Shown piece by piece: positions 1 through 8,570 of a stretch of 64,000 nucleotides of DNA; positions within the stretch are counted from its first letter, which is position 1; each line of letters begins with the position of its first letter. The position numbers were made by a program, and so were the translations under genes. Source of the stretch: Klebsiella africana (GTDB lineage: Bacteria > Pseudomonadota > Gammaproteobacteria > Enterobacterales > Enterobacteriaceae). The notes below the pieces were generated by a model that was not told where the DNA came from, made no database searches, and saw only the letters and a list, made by a program, of their open reading frames with translations. Location: positions 124,001-188,000 of the forward strand of contig NZ_CP084875.1 in NCBI RefSeq assembly GCF_020526085.1, in the 5' to 3' direction.

Positions 1-577
1 CGCCTTCTTGCCCAAGCTGATTTACACGAAGCTTGTTTAAAATATACATTTCAATGTAGGAAACGATATTAGAACCGTCACCAGTCATGTTTCCATCACT
101 AACCATAAACGAATACATTTCAGCAAGCATTACTTTTGAAAGCGGAAACTGATTACCAGTTTTCTCTTCCATCTGAATGTCTTCGAAGAGGTTAATAGAA
201 CGATGAAGCCTCTTAAGTTTTATTTCCGCTTTTTTCTCCTCTTCTTTAGAGGAAAAACTAGCGGTTCCGTCAGGCATTATACATTCGAAGCCAGGTTGTT
301 TTGATAAATATTCATTTTCAAAATCAACAGTAGTTTCGATTTCTGTATAACGATTATGACCACCTTCATGACATATCCAGCCGCTACATAGCTTCCAGTA
401 TTTGTCATTACTAAAGTCACCGTTTGGTAAAAAAATAGTTTTAGATCTCATGTTAATGCATGGTGTTGCATGTGGCCCCAAAAAAAGAACATTGAGTTCA
501 GGATCAGCACCAATCACACGAGCAAGATTATCTACAGCCAACTTACTACGAATAGAATTGTTTAGCTTAATAGTCAT
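1..577 (-). CDS. CobT-like protein with HEGGH motif, N-terminal part (runs off window)
   Basis: Reading leftward from the ATG at 577 the frame stays open to position 1, so only the first ~192 residues are present. Residues 70-74 read HEGGH, followed by NRYTE, which fits the HExxH zinc-metallopeptidase pattern, in a context (WICHEGGHNRYTE) like that of CobT-like VWA proteins on mobile elements. It is last of a run of minus-strand genes and follows a DUF3150-like gene and a CobS-like AAA+ ATPase. CobS/DUF3150/CobT trios occur on SXT/R391 and IncC elements; their function is not established. The VWA domain expected at the C-terminus lies outside the window. Start chosen because it follows the upstream gene closely; the ribosome-binding site is weak (GGGTG). 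The trio name is inference; the motif is directly seen. Confidence 0.65.
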   Translation of the reverse strand, partial: MTIKLNNSIRSKLAVDNLARVIGADPELNVLFLGPHATPCINMRSKTIFLPNGDFSNDKYWKLCSGWICHEGGHNRYTEIETTVDFENEYLSKQPGFECIMPDGTASFSSKEEEKKAEIKLKRLHRSINLFEDIQMEEKTGNQFPLSKVMLAEMYSFMVSDGNMTGDGSNIVSYIEMYILNKLRVNQLGQEG

Positions 578-598
578 ATAGCACCCATAAAGTTAAAT

Positions 599-629
599 GG
601 GCTCACCCATGTGGGTTTGCCCACAAGGG
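599..629 (-). promoter_or_regulatory. intercistronic double hairpin
   Basis: On the minus strand two short hairpins follow one another, GTGGG-caaa-CCCAC and GGG-tgag-CCC, joined so that CCCACATGGG is also a palindrome. It lies between the stop of the DUF3150-like gene and the start of the CobT-like gene. Similar structures sit in the gaps at 1738-1776 and 3719-3760. It has no T-run, so it is probably an RNA processing or translation element rather than a terminator. Confidence 0.4.
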
Positions 630-640
630 ATTAGAAGATA

Positions 641-1717
641 TCAAAAATTAAATGGAGTCGAGAAAGTTACTTTTTTCTGGACTACATCATTATTTGAGAC
701 CGGAGTTATCGAAGAATTAGATGTCTTAGCAGGAATACCATTTCCAGTAAAAGGATCAACGAAAATGGAACCAGTATTATTAGCCAAATTATCATCTAAA
801 TCGTTAAAACGATTTTTAATTTCGGCAATAAAACCTGTTACAAGATCGTCACCATCCATAATTCTGTTCAAACGATTCGTATCACTTAGCAGTAATAACC
901 ATTCGCGAAACAAACTCATGTGAAGGGGGGAATCCAAATTACCAGAAGGAAGATGGTTTAGTACGCTTTGGATAGAGTCAGCAATTTTAGTTGCACGATC
1001 ATCCAAAAACATAAAACTTACAACCTTATCTTTTAAATTTGACAGTTTTTCTACGAAAGTCTGGTCAATTTTAGGTTTTGTGCAGGAAGCATAGATAGAT
1101 TCAGCAGTCAGAGCAATATCCTGTATTAAACCAACTGAATAGCGGTCTCCTAAATCCTCTCCATCAATTGACATTGGTGTGAAAGGGATTGGATGGCTAA
1201 TCTGGAAAAGAAACGATTTTTCGAAGTCATCTTTAGTCATTCTTAATTTTTCAATTAATTCTGCCAATTTAGGACTTCTGTCTTTTTCCATCTGAATGTA
1301 TTCTTCATAACGCTCTAGAGCATTCTGAATGCCTTCCTTGAAATATTCTCGGACGGCCTCTACTTCAATCAAATACTCTTCCAACTTAGAGGTTGGCAGT
1401 ATATTCATGGAGCTGAAAGGAATGCAGTATTTACGTTTGAGATTACTCAATCTTGTATGAACAGCGCTTTTAAAGTTCAAAGCCTTAGTAGAAATCCATT
1501 GGACTTCAACCTTACTCACACTCGATTGGTCCGATACTTCATCTTCATCAAGAAACTGTCGAATTTCATTCGTTCTACGGCGACCCTGACATCCTTCGAC
1601 ATCTACCTTAATAATAACGGCACCATCTTGTAATTCAGGATTGCGGTCGATGAAACTTTTTACAGTGTTACTGATTTGAGTGGTATCAGCAATAGCAGCG
1701 ATTTTGATATTAGCCAT
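641..1717 (-). CDS. DUF3150-like protein of the CobS/CobT cassette
   Basis: A 358-aa soluble protein with no signal peptide or membrane segment. I place it with DUF3150-type proteins mainly by position, between a CobS-like AAA+ ATPase gene and a CobT-like gene, and by size; I see no catalytic motif. The N-terminus (MANIKIAAIADTTQ) is followed by charged helical stretches. The start has a good ribosome-binding site (GGAG, 7 nt before ATG). The C-terminal residues KKVTFSTPFNF are encoded in part by an exact copy of the dispersed palindrome (663-673). The probable partner is the AAA+ protein upstream. Family assignment is moderate; function is unknown. Confidence 0.55.
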   Translation of the reverse strand: MANIKIAAIADTTQISNTVKSFIDRNPELQDGAVIIKVDVEGCQGRRRTNEIRQFLDEDEVSDQSSVSKVEVQWISTKALNFKSAVHTRLSNLKRKYCIPFSSMNILPTSKLEEYLIEVEAVREYFKEGIQNALERYEEYIQMEKDRSPKLAELIEKLRMTKDDFEKSFLFQISHPIPFTPMSIDGEDLGDRYSVGLIQDIALTAESIYASCTKPKIDQTFVEKLSNLKDKVVSFMFLDDRATKIADSIQSVLNHLPSGNLDSPLHMSLFREWLLLLSDTNRLNRIMDGDDLVTGFIAEIKNRFNDLDDNLANNTGSIFVDPFTGNGIPAKTSNSSITPVSNNDVVQKKVTFSTPFNF

Positions 1718-1737
1718 GATATTTCTCCAGTATGCAC

Positions 1738-1776
1738 CGGAAAAATATCTCCCAAAGGGAAAATATTTCCCGGTGG
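1738..1776 (-). promoter_or_regulatory. intercistronic double hairpin
   Basis: On the minus strand GGGAAATATTTTCCC is a complete hairpin, followed by TTTGGGAGATA and TTTTTCC that can form a second, weaker one. It lies between the AAA+ gene and the DUF3150-like gene. The CCC-TTT-GGG junction resembles the elements at 599-629 and 3719-3760. Confidence 0.4.
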
Positions 1777-1808
1777 GGGGGTAGGTAAAATTTAAATAAA
1801 CGTATCAA

Positions 1809-2861
1809 TTACAATTGTGAAATTGAACGTGATACTTCTTCCGGGAAAAGTTGCTCAAGCAAAATTTCAGCTTTACTACATGCTTCAGAAGATAACTTAG
1901 ACGTGAATGCAATTTTAAACCCAACAGAAATTTCTTCATCAAGGACTTTGGAGGTAGAAATCCATGAAATCAATTCACGAATATCCATCACCAGTTCGTC
2001 ATCTTTCAGATTGTTAAGTTCAAAAGCAACTTTTGCAAACATTCTTAAACATGAAGGTTTCAAATCAGGAAAATGAGCCTCAGCTGCACAATACATAGCT
2101 TGTTCATCAGGTCGAATCATCGGCAATATTAAAAAACGCTTAATAAATGCAGAGTCTTGGGACTGTGATGAAGCGAAACGCATATCCTCTCCACTCATGT
2201 TAGTGTTAGCTGTACCAATAAAGCGGGTGTAGCGATTTGCATAAATCAACTCGCCACCTTCTTTACCGGTTGCCCACGGTTTACGCTCAAGCGGCATATG
2301 AAGCTTAGCTGCCGTATCTGGGTTTATTTTATCTATCTCATCAAGAAGAATGATATGCCCATCACGATAGCCTTGCACAAGGTCACTATAAACATACCGT
2401 GTATTTCCATTTTCTAGCGTTCTCATACCTTCAAGATCATCAATCGATAACTCATTGTTGATTTGTTTGATGGTGATAGGCCAGTTCAGCATATGGCTGA
2501 TATATAATGCTAACTCCGTTTTACCAGATCCAGATTCTCCTTGCAGGCAGATGCCAGCAGTTACTTCATTATTTAAAAGTAACTTCACCATACGGCGTAG
2601 AGTGACCGGATTTGGACGATATTTACTGTTTAACGGAGCACGAAAAGGAGTAACTCTTTTGAAAATAGGTATAACGTCATTTTCTCCAAAACAGTCAACA
2701 TTAAAGTGCTCGTTTGCACGGACAATAATGTATTCCTCTTCATCTTGATATTCTATAGCCTTGGTTAACTCATGAGGTTCGAAATATTTAATTTCTAAGT
2801 CAGAGTTAACATTCAAAGTTAGAATATTTGCATTGTTGTTAGCAGTAGTAGCGGGTGTCAT
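1809..2861 (-). CDS. CobS/MoxR-like AAA+ ATPase
   Basis: A 350-aa cytoplasmic AAA+ ATPase. Walker A is GESGSGKT at residues 108-115, Walker B is ILLDEID at 171-177, and the GTANTN stretch near residue 216 fits sensor 1; the overall order matches the CobS/MoxR clade. MoxR-type ATPases usually remodel a partner carrying a VWA domain, and a CobT-like gene lies two genes downstream, which supports a chaperone or remodelling role rather than cobalt chelation (no cobalamin genes are present). GGAG lies 7 nt before the ATG. A near match to the dispersed palindrome is at 2576, encoding KLLL. The ATPase class is clear; the biological role is inferred. Confidence 0.85.
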   Translation of the reverse strand: MTPATTANNNANILTLNVNSDLEIKYFEPHELTKAIEYQDEEEYIIVRANEHFNVDCFGENDVIPIFKRVTPFRAPLNSKYRPNPVTLRRMVKLLLNNEVTAGICLQGESGSGKTELALYISHMLNWPITIKQINNELSIDDLEGMRTLENGNTRYVYSDLVQGYRDGHIILLDEIDKINPDTAAKLHMPLERKPWATGKEGGELIYANRYTRFIGTANTNMSGEDMRFASSQSQDSAFIKRFLILPMIRPDEQAMYCAAEAHFPDLKPSCLRMFAKVAFELNNLKDDELVMDIRELISWISTSKVLDEEISVGFKIAFTSKLSSEACSKAEILLEQLFPEEVSRSISQL

Positions 2862-2888
2862 ATATAACTCCGTTGGATATTTATGAAA

Positions 2889-3710
2889 TTAAAGGTTTTT
2901 GATAATGGCTTTCGAAGTGCTGAAAAGTAATCCGTAATCAAAACCGTATACATGAGATATTACCTTACATGCATCGGAATATAACCACTCAACATAATCC
3001 ACAGCTTCGGTTTTAAGAACATAAGAATCGGTATTCTGATCCAAAGTCCAGGCACCATTTTCACTTAGATTTTCAAGGATAATCATTTGCTCATCGAAAA
3101 TCTTTTTAAAGAGTTTCAATCTGTCAGCTATTGACCATTTAATGATCAATGATCTCCTTGTATAACAATATCTATCATCTAAGAAATCTGACCATTTAAT
3201 CGGGCCTATAATAGGATGAGAAAATGTTAAGTTGTCAGTTTCTAAAGATTTAATAAGATCTTGCCTTGACTCTCTTGAACGTATTGCAAGAAGAAGTCTT
3301 GACTTAATAAAATCAATAATTTCATCTGGGTCATATCCGAAGCGATGACACACAATTTGAAATTGTTTAGTACAATACCAATCTAACTCCAATTTTAATT
3401 TCGGTGTTAGATATCGAAACCCATTGGCATCAATTTTATAGACCATCGATTGGTCTATATGGTACTGAACGGTTACAAAAGATGACTCCATTATTTTATA
3501 GAAGAACGTACATATATGTTCATCTGTCCAAATGAAATCATCTAGCTCTTGATAATCATGGTTCGGTACTTTGTTACCATGATCTTCAACGATTGAGTTT
3601 GATTCCACAGGTATATATACCTTTTCTTTAATTCCCTCATCCTCAAAGAAGAATCTGAAACTAAGTTGGTTTTCATTCTCAATCTTTCTTAATTTACTAC
3701 TTAAATGCAT
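2889..3710 (-). CDS. hypothetical protein in the CobS cassette operon
   Basis: A 273-aa soluble protein starting at MHLSSKLRK; GGAGA lies about 8 nt upstream. An ATG 15 nt earlier (3725) is possible but overlaps the ribosome-binding site used here. It is rich in acidic and aromatic residues, with no signal peptide, membrane segment or recognisable catalytic motif. It lies between an OB-fold ssDNA-binding-like gene and the AAA+ ATPase, the position where SXT-like elements carry recombination genes (bet, exo), but I see no similarity to those proteins. Function is unknown. Confidence 0.7.
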   Translation of the reverse strand: MHLSSKLRKIENENQLSFRFFFEDEGIKEKVYIPVESNSIVEDHGNKVPNHDYQELDDFIWTDEHICTFFYKIMESSFVTVQYHIDQSMVYKIDANGFRYLTPKLKLELDWYCTKQFQIVCHRFGYDPDEIIDFIKSRLLLAIRSRESRQDLIKSLETDNLTFSHPIIGPIKWSDFLDDRYCYTRRSLIIKWSIADRLKLFKKIFDEQMIILENLSENGAWTLDQNTDSYVLKTEAVDYVEWLYSDACKVISHVYGFDYGLLFSTSKAIIKNL

Positions 3711-3718
3711 GATAGGTT

Positions 3719-3760
3719 TCTCCATAGGAGAAACCCAAATGGGATTTCTCCCAATAGGGG
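3719..3760 (-). promoter_or_regulatory. intercistronic double hairpin
   Basis: On the minus strand GGGAGAAATCCC is followed by ATTT and then GGGTTTCTCC, so two hairpins can form and CCCATTTGGG is a palindrome at the junction. The following TATGGAGAAACC overlaps the start region of the 273-aa gene, so folding could influence its translation. It is the third member of this element family in the operon. Confidence 0.4.
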
Positions 3761-3771
3761 TTAAAAAATTA

Positions 3772-4125
3772 TTAACGTGTTAAGAACCTTGAACCGCCGA
3801 AACCTTCAATAGGCTTAGGAGCTCGGTGAATCAATTTCTGGGCCTGGACTCTAACAACCGTCAATTCACCAGAGTGAACTTTATCAGTCACCAGACAACC
3901 AGTTATCATCAGGTTATCGCCTCGAATAATCTCTTTAAACTCCTTATCATACAGGTCTTGAGGTATTTTCACTTGGATCGATGAAACTACCATTTCTATT
4001 TTACCATTTCTTTCCATTTCCTGTTTGTTATCCAGTATTAGCATAATAGTGTCATATTCATTACGAACAATCACCTTATTAACCTCGCCGGAAACGCAAA
4101 CAGTATTTATGTGATTTGTAAACAT
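3772..4125 (-). CDS. OB-fold single-stranded DNA-binding-like protein
   Basis: A 117-aa protein with the beta-rich pattern of an SSB-type OB fold: an N-terminal strand with VCVSGEVNKVIVR, a middle strand pair (VVSSIQVKIPQDLY), and GDNLMITGCLVTDK then ELTVVRVQAQKL, resembling the G-x-x-[VI]-x-[VI]-x-G and V-x-A strands of SSB proteins. It lacks the acidic SSB tail and ends KPIEGFGGSRFLTR. Bacterial SSB is usually 160-180 aa, so this is a short variant. It lies upstream of the CobS-like cassette, as ssb genes do in SXT/IncC elements. Expected to coat ssDNA during recombination or after transfer. The fold assignment is from pattern only. Confidence 0.6.
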   Translation of the reverse strand: MFTNHINTVCVSGEVNKVIVRNEYDTIMLILDNKQEMERNGKIEMVVSSIQVKIPQDLYDKEFKEIIRGDNLMITGCLVTDKVHSGELTVVRVQAQKLIHRAPKPIEGFGGSRFLTR

Positions 4126-4146
4126 GTTAGGCCTCTTTTAAAAAAT

Positions 4147-4175
4147 AAAAAGAGACCCAAAAGGAGTCTCTTTTT
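4147..4175 (-). terminator. rho-independent terminator, probably bidirectional
   Basis: Perfect 10-bp stem AAAAAGAGAC / GTCTCTTTTT with a 9-nt loop, flanked by T-rich sequence on both strands. It follows the 326-aa gene and precedes the OB-fold gene, so it may attenuate read-through into the downstream operon. Confidence 0.75.
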
Positions 4176-4271
4176 CTCCTTGTGGATGTATGATTAAACT
4201 GCAAAAGTTCGAGATGTCTAGTCCTTATTATTAAGTTCAACTTATAAAGCCACACTTAAGGAATAAGATTG

Positions 4272-5252
4272 TCATCTGTAATAGCTAATGAAATTCATAA
4301 CACTGGCAAATCCGATATAGAGAAAAGCAAGACAAGCAGCACCCTTGAGCACTCTTGATACCGTAACATCTAACCTCTTTCCAATGCTATTATTTTCAAC
4401 AGTTTTAATTTCTTGCGCTTGATTTGTTTCCATAACTGCTTTGGCTTTCAATTCATCATCTTTCAATGATGCTTCAAGCTTAAGCAATCGTGGCATTAAA
4501 TCAGCAACTACAAAATCAAAACCATTAACTTTGTGAATCATCATTTCTTTAAAAGTTAAGTCATAATGCTTATCTTTAAGGCCAAACTCCTTCATCAAAG
4601 GCTTCAATTTACCATACAGATCATTGAGGTCATGATGACGAGATTCAACTGTTTCAACAAAGTGCTCACGTTTATAAAACACATGCACCTCATCAATAAC
4701 CAGATCAAGCCATTTGCTTACTTTAACAGCTCCGAGTTTCATCAACTTATCTTTACCGAAGTTAAGAGTTTCTGACGTAACAATGGAGCTAATATTCAAC
4801 TCAATAAACTTTTCATCAAGAGATGATAAAAAGGCATCGAGCGTTTTTTCACGTGGAATATCGGGAAACTCTTCAAGAAGTTGTTCAGCCTCATCGAGGT
4901 TGATCTCCTTAATGAAAACATCACCGACATTAACGCTGTAGATTACAGAACGTTCACAACCAACTAAATGCTTCAGTTTAGAACTTTCTTCAAGCGCCTT
5001 TAACTCGATTACGCGGCTTACAGACTCAGTCATATACCAGACGTAGGTCTTATCGTTATCGGTGCCCTTTTCTATTTTAGAGATATCACTACCAGTATTT
5101 GATGGTGGAATTTCTTCACCATAAAATGCTTTGGCATGAGCCATCAAAATTGAATCTTTTTCAATTTTTCTAGCCGCCGGGCGTGATGGTTTTGCTGATG
5201 TTGATGTTTTAGCACGAGTAGCAGTTGTAGCGTTAGTTTTAGCAGTAGTCAT
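4272..5252 (-). CDS. hypothetical protein with C-terminal membrane anchor
   Basis: A 326-aa protein. The N-terminus is low complexity (Thr, Ala, Lys, Ser-rich, then a proline/arginine stretch), the body is charged and helical, and one hydrophobic segment near the C-terminus (GAACLAFLYIGFASVMNF) is followed by only three residues, suggesting a tail-anchored protein facing the cytoplasm. Start at MTTAKTNATT is preferred because AAAGG lies 9 nt upstream; an ATG at 5336 in the same frame lacks such a site. First gene of the leftward block, with a strong terminator downstream. No family recognised. Confidence 0.65.
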   Translation of the reverse strand: MTTAKTNATTATRAKTSTSAKPSRPAARKIEKDSILMAHAKAFYGEEIPPSNTGSDISKIEKGTDNDKTYVWYMTESVSRVIELKALEESSKLKHLVGCERSVIYSVNVGDVFIKEINLDEAEQLLEEFPDIPREKTLDAFLSSLDEKFIELNISSIVTSETLNFGKDKLMKLGAVKVSKWLDLVIDEVHVFYKREHFVETVESRHHDLNDLYGKLKPLMKEFGLKDKHYDLTFKEMMIHKVNGFDFVVADLMPRLLKLEASLKDDELKAKAVMETNQAQEIKTVENNSIGKRLDVTVSRVLKGAACLAFLYIGFASVMNFISYYR

Positions 5253-5583
5253 TTTATATACCTTTAAATTGTTAATTAATTCAATAGAACCGTATGTCAG
5301 TTCTGGTTGAAATTGGCGAATGCCGTCGTTTATCACCCTGAAGCAACAAACCGCCTGAGTTTATACTTTTCTGGCATTAGAAAGTCCGTAGAAAGTTACT
5401 TTTAAAAAGCAAATTATCTACGATTTGTTGGAACACAGATGTGAGTCATCGCACCAGCGCCATTCTTTTGTAAAGAGGCTCTGGTGTCGAAACTCAAAAA
5501 TTGAGCTATCCATTTATGGATATCTTAGAAGAGATAAAGGTATTAAACTAAAGCTATTAACAAATTTATACATCAACCATGAT
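5253..5583. promoter_or_regulatory. intergenic region with one copy of the dispersed palindrome
   Basis: About 330 nt between the helicase gene and the tail-anchored-protein gene. It holds an exact AAAGTTACTTT at 5392-5402 and is AT-rich, consistent with a promoter for the leftward operon. I cannot point to a convincing -35/-10 pair. Confidence 0.4.
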
Positions 5584-7383
5584 TCATTGTAAACACATAT
5601 CTTCACTTCCATCAATACATGAGTTTTCTTCTGATAATTCAACTACTTTCGGGAACGACTCCGTGATGAACGCTGATGGTTTTCCATGCCAGGTTATGTA
5701 AAGTTCAAGCTCTGCTCTTGTCATACCAACAAAAAATAAACGTCGTTCCTCTTCTATACCTTCATCACCGATAACTTTTGGTGAGGGTATTTGATCATGG
5801 TTGCAGTTAATGATTAGTACTTTTTTCCATTCTAGCCCCTTGGAGCCATGGAGCGTGCAGAGACATATGCCGCTTTGCTCTGTTTCACTTGATTCCTTCT
5901 TGTTACCCATGGTCATGCCAGCTGCAATATTTAGCATCTTAAGCCATCCATCTTTCATTGCCCAACGGTAACATGACATTAATGAGATCCGGGTTACTGA
6001 CGGTTCACCTTTCGTATTGGACATCTTATACCCGGCCATTTCTAACCATTCTCTGATTTTTTTAAATCGGTTTTCAATTTCTTCTTTGATACGTGTATCA
6101 GTCATCATCATTGCCATGTGCTTGTGAAGCGTTTTGGTAAGAACTGATACATCAGGGGGTAATTCAATTTGTTGAAAAGTTACTTTTCTGGAACTCATCT
6201 GCTTCCAAACAGTGTCCAGAATTTGCTCATCTTCATTGAGGAAAGATAGAACTCGTTTCATAAGTCCGATGTTACTTGGCTGTCGGAAAAAGGAGAAGAG
6301 GTGAAGGATGTTGCTTGGTTCTAATGCTTCCCAGAAGGATTTCCCCCCTATCCTCGAAACCGGCACTTCAAGATAACTTTCCATTTTGTCGAGCGTGGTG
6401 TTGTTTCGGCTTAAAATAGCCCAATCATGTGGGTTTTTCTCTACCAACCCCTTGATCACTTCAAATTGGTCTTCAGCGTTATCCGATCTTATAAAAGTTA
6501 CTTTTCCTTTGTCCCCATGCCTGCCTGATACAAGACTCTTTTCATAGCGGGCTTTGTTCTTCCTGATCACAGTATCAGCAAATTTTAGTATCAATGGTGC
6601 GCACCTGAAACATTTGGTCAGGTGAAAAACGTTTGGGTTATACGTTTTATCGAATTGACGAAAGATTTTAACTCCCCCTGCATCTCTGAAGCTGTAGATT
6701 GTCTGGTCATCATCTCCAACGATAGTGGTGTTAATGCCTCTCTTCGCGTGCTCAGATATCCATGTGAACTGAATACCATCAGTGTCCTGTACTTCATCAA
6801 CAATCAGATGGGTAATACTTAAAGGCCTCATTTTATCTGCACTCAACATGCCCACTACGTACTTTGAAAGCGAGTTAAAATCTGCAACATTATCCTTTTT
6901 GCAAAATCTCATGTACTCGTTGTAGAAAGCCACCTGGTCACGAGTATATTTAATCCTGATAATGTCCGGGTTCAGCTCACGGCCAATACCGTCAATGAAT
7001 GGCATGATGTCGTTCACACTTTCATGATAGTTCAGATGCTTTTGTACACGTGATACCATAGCCATCTGCTTGTGACCTATCAAAAGCCCCCCATTCCAAC
7101 CGGTCTGGGTTACCATTTTTTTTATAAACCCATGAAATGTATCGACTTCTATTCGGTTGATAAACTTTGGTTCTATCATTTTTTGGAGGCTATTTTTTAA
7201 AGAGTCAGTTGCTGCACGGGTAAAGGTCACCAGTGATACCCTGGCCAAAGGATGGCGTTGAAAAATTGCTTTTGTTCCCTCCTTCATCGTGAATGATTTG
7301 CCACTCCCAGGACAAGCAATCACCATCGTGTTTTTATCCATATTCCGTATTACACGTTCTTGTTCTTCAGTACTTGACGACAT
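5584..7383 (-). CDS. UvrD/Rep-like superfamily 1 DNA helicase (TrhI-like)
   Basis: A 599-aa helicase. Visible motifs in order: Walker A IACPGSGKS near the N-terminus, Ia-like LVTFTRAA, motif II LIVDEVQDTD, motif III GDDDQTIYSFRDA, motif V LHGSKGLEW and motif VI FFVGMTRAE. This is the UvrD/PcrA/Rep layout, at the short end of that family (usually 650-750 aa). Start at MSSSTEEQERV is chosen because GAGGGAG lies just upstream; an ATG 24 nt earlier is weaker. It lies after TraU/TraN on the same strand, where R27-like plasmids carry a helicase named TrhI. Two dispersed palindromes lie inside (6176, 6494), both read as KVTF. A role in DNA processing during transfer is inferred. Confidence 0.88.
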   Translation of the reverse strand: MSSSTEEQERVIRNMDKNTMVIACPGSGKSFTMKEGTKAIFQRHPLARVSLVTFTRAATDSLKNSLQKMIEPKFINRIEVDTFHGFIKKMVTQTGWNGGLLIGHKQMAMVSRVQKHLNYHESVNDIMPFIDGIGRELNPDIIRIKYTRDQVAFYNEYMRFCKKDNVADFNSLSKYVVGMLSADKMRPLSITHLIVDEVQDTDGIQFTWISEHAKRGINTTIVGDDDQTIYSFRDAGGVKIFRQFDKTYNPNVFHLTKCFRCAPLILKFADTVIRKNKARYEKSLVSGRHGDKGKVTFIRSDNAEDQFEVIKGLVEKNPHDWAILSRNNTTLDKMESYLEVPVSRIGGKSFWEALEPSNILHLFSFFRQPSNIGLMKRVLSFLNEDEQILDTVWKQMSSRKVTFQQIELPPDVSVLTKTLHKHMAMMMTDTRIKEEIENRFKKIREWLEMAGYKMSNTKGEPSVTRISLMSCYRWAMKDGWLKMLNIAAGMTMGNKKESSETEQSGICLCTLHGSKGLEWKKVLIINCNHDQIPSPKVIGDEGIEEERRLFFVGMTRAELELYITWHGKPSAFITESFPKVVELSEENSCIDGSEDMCLQ

Positions 7384-7605
7384 CTTAACTCCCTCATGTT
7401 TCTGCATAGATCATGTCACATTCAGGAATTTTTTTTTGGATATATAGCCTTTTTTGAGTTTTTTTCATGATTTTATATCACCACCAATACATATTCTTGT
7501 CTATGTCGAGTGTTTATCAATCAATCATGAAATTTATGGCTACTTACACGTCTTAGACACTCATGGCTTATGCCTGTTATTTTTAATGGTATCTAAAATA
7601 CCCCC

Positions 7606-7633
7606 TTGCACCGGTGTTTTATTATGAAATAAT
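7606..7633 (+). promoter_or_regulatory. possible sigma-70 promoter of the lipoprotein gene
   Basis: TTGCAC (7606-7611) and AATAAT (7628-7633) are separated by 16 bp and lie 30 nt before the ATG of the lipoprotein gene. The region upstream (7408-7600) is AT-rich with long T-runs. Confidence 0.35.
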
Positions 7634-7662
7634 CAGTTTAAACAAACCACTGGGACGCACTA

Positions 7663-8514
7663 ATGAAAAGAACACTGACAGCTGTACTGGCCTGCTCTCT
7701 TCTTGCAGGATGCGCAACACAACCATCGAGTCCAGAAAATCGCATGTTCACTAAAGAACACGGTGTTTATTGGCATGCAGATCCAAAAAAATCCCTCGCC
7801 GCGAATGCGTATTCCCTGGCTGGGGTTCAGGTAAATGTCGAGGAAGCGGAGAATGCTTCGGGAGGCGTTGATGAAGGTCTTGCCTCCAAGATGCTTTTGA
7901 ACACTGCTACTGGAGCAATCACCGGCGGACTTAAAGCAGGTATTGGTATGTTTACGGCCTCACTATACAGTGAGGCGGATGCTGAGTACCTGCAGGTGCC
8001 TCAATTTGTTGTTTTTGTAAAGAACCCACACAACCTTCCGATCGACGATTCGACACTAGTTAAGTCTGGCGCATCAATTATTATTGAAGCCCTCAAGGAT
8101 ATACCCAAATATAATAATTCGAATTATGACAGTCAGAAAGTAGCACTCAATCAATGTGTCGTCGTCAAATCTGTCATAAATAAATGGGATACTTGTGATA
8201 CACCTTCTGCTGTAACTGGCGCAGGTGGCAGTGGCAAAGAATTTCTCACATTCCAGGTCATACGCCCTGCTACCGGTGATGAACTATCAATTTTAAACTT
8301 GCCGAAGGGAAATTATTCAATCATTCGCTATATGGGGTTTGTTCCTAAAGATTTGGTTTTCGATACATCTTCGTTTCCTGGTTTTCGGTTGATGCCTCAA
8401 GACTCACGAACGTCTCCTGGCTTCGCAAGCGTAACTATTAACGGAAAAGAGTACTATTTCATTAAAGGTAGTCTTGGACAAAGAGGTTTCCCTCTCAAAA
8501 AACACATTGGATAA
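7663..8514 (+). CDS. outer-membrane lipoprotein, hypothetical
   Basis: A 283-aa protein with a classic lipoprotein signal peptide: MKRTLTAVLACSLLAGC, lipobox LAGC with Cys17 as the lipid-modified residue, and no Asp at +2, so outer-membrane sorting is expected. The mature part contains a Gly/Ala-rich segment near residues 85-105 and a beta-rich C-terminal half. It is transcribed alone on the plus strand between the helicase and TraN genes and ends at a bidirectional terminator shared with traN. I recognise no family; a role linked to the mating apparatus or surface exclusion is possible but only suggested by position. Confidence 0.8.
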   Translation: MKRTLTAVLACSLLAGCATQPSSPENRMFTKEHGVYWHADPKKSLAANAYSLAGVQVNVEEAENASGGVDEGLASKMLLNTATGAITGGLKAGIGMFTASLYSEADAEYLQVPQFVVFVKNPHNLPIDDSTLVKSGASIIIEALKDIPKYNNSNYDSQKVALNQCVVVKSVINKWDTCDTPSAVTGAGGSGKEFLTFQVIRPATGDELSILNLPKGNYSIIRYMGFVPKDLVFDTSSFPGFRLMPQDSRTSPGFASVTINGKEYYFIKGSLGQRGFPLKKHIG

Positions 8515-8543
8515 AAATACATAAAAAAGCAAAGCAACTATTA

Positions 8544-8568
8544 AAAAAACCGGGTTTCCCCGGTTTTT
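8544..8568. terminator. bidirectional rho-independent terminator
   Basis: Stem AAACCGGG / CCCGGTTT around a short loop, with A-run before and T-run after. It separates the convergent lipoprotein and traN genes. Confidence 0.85.
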
Positions 8569-8570
8569 CT

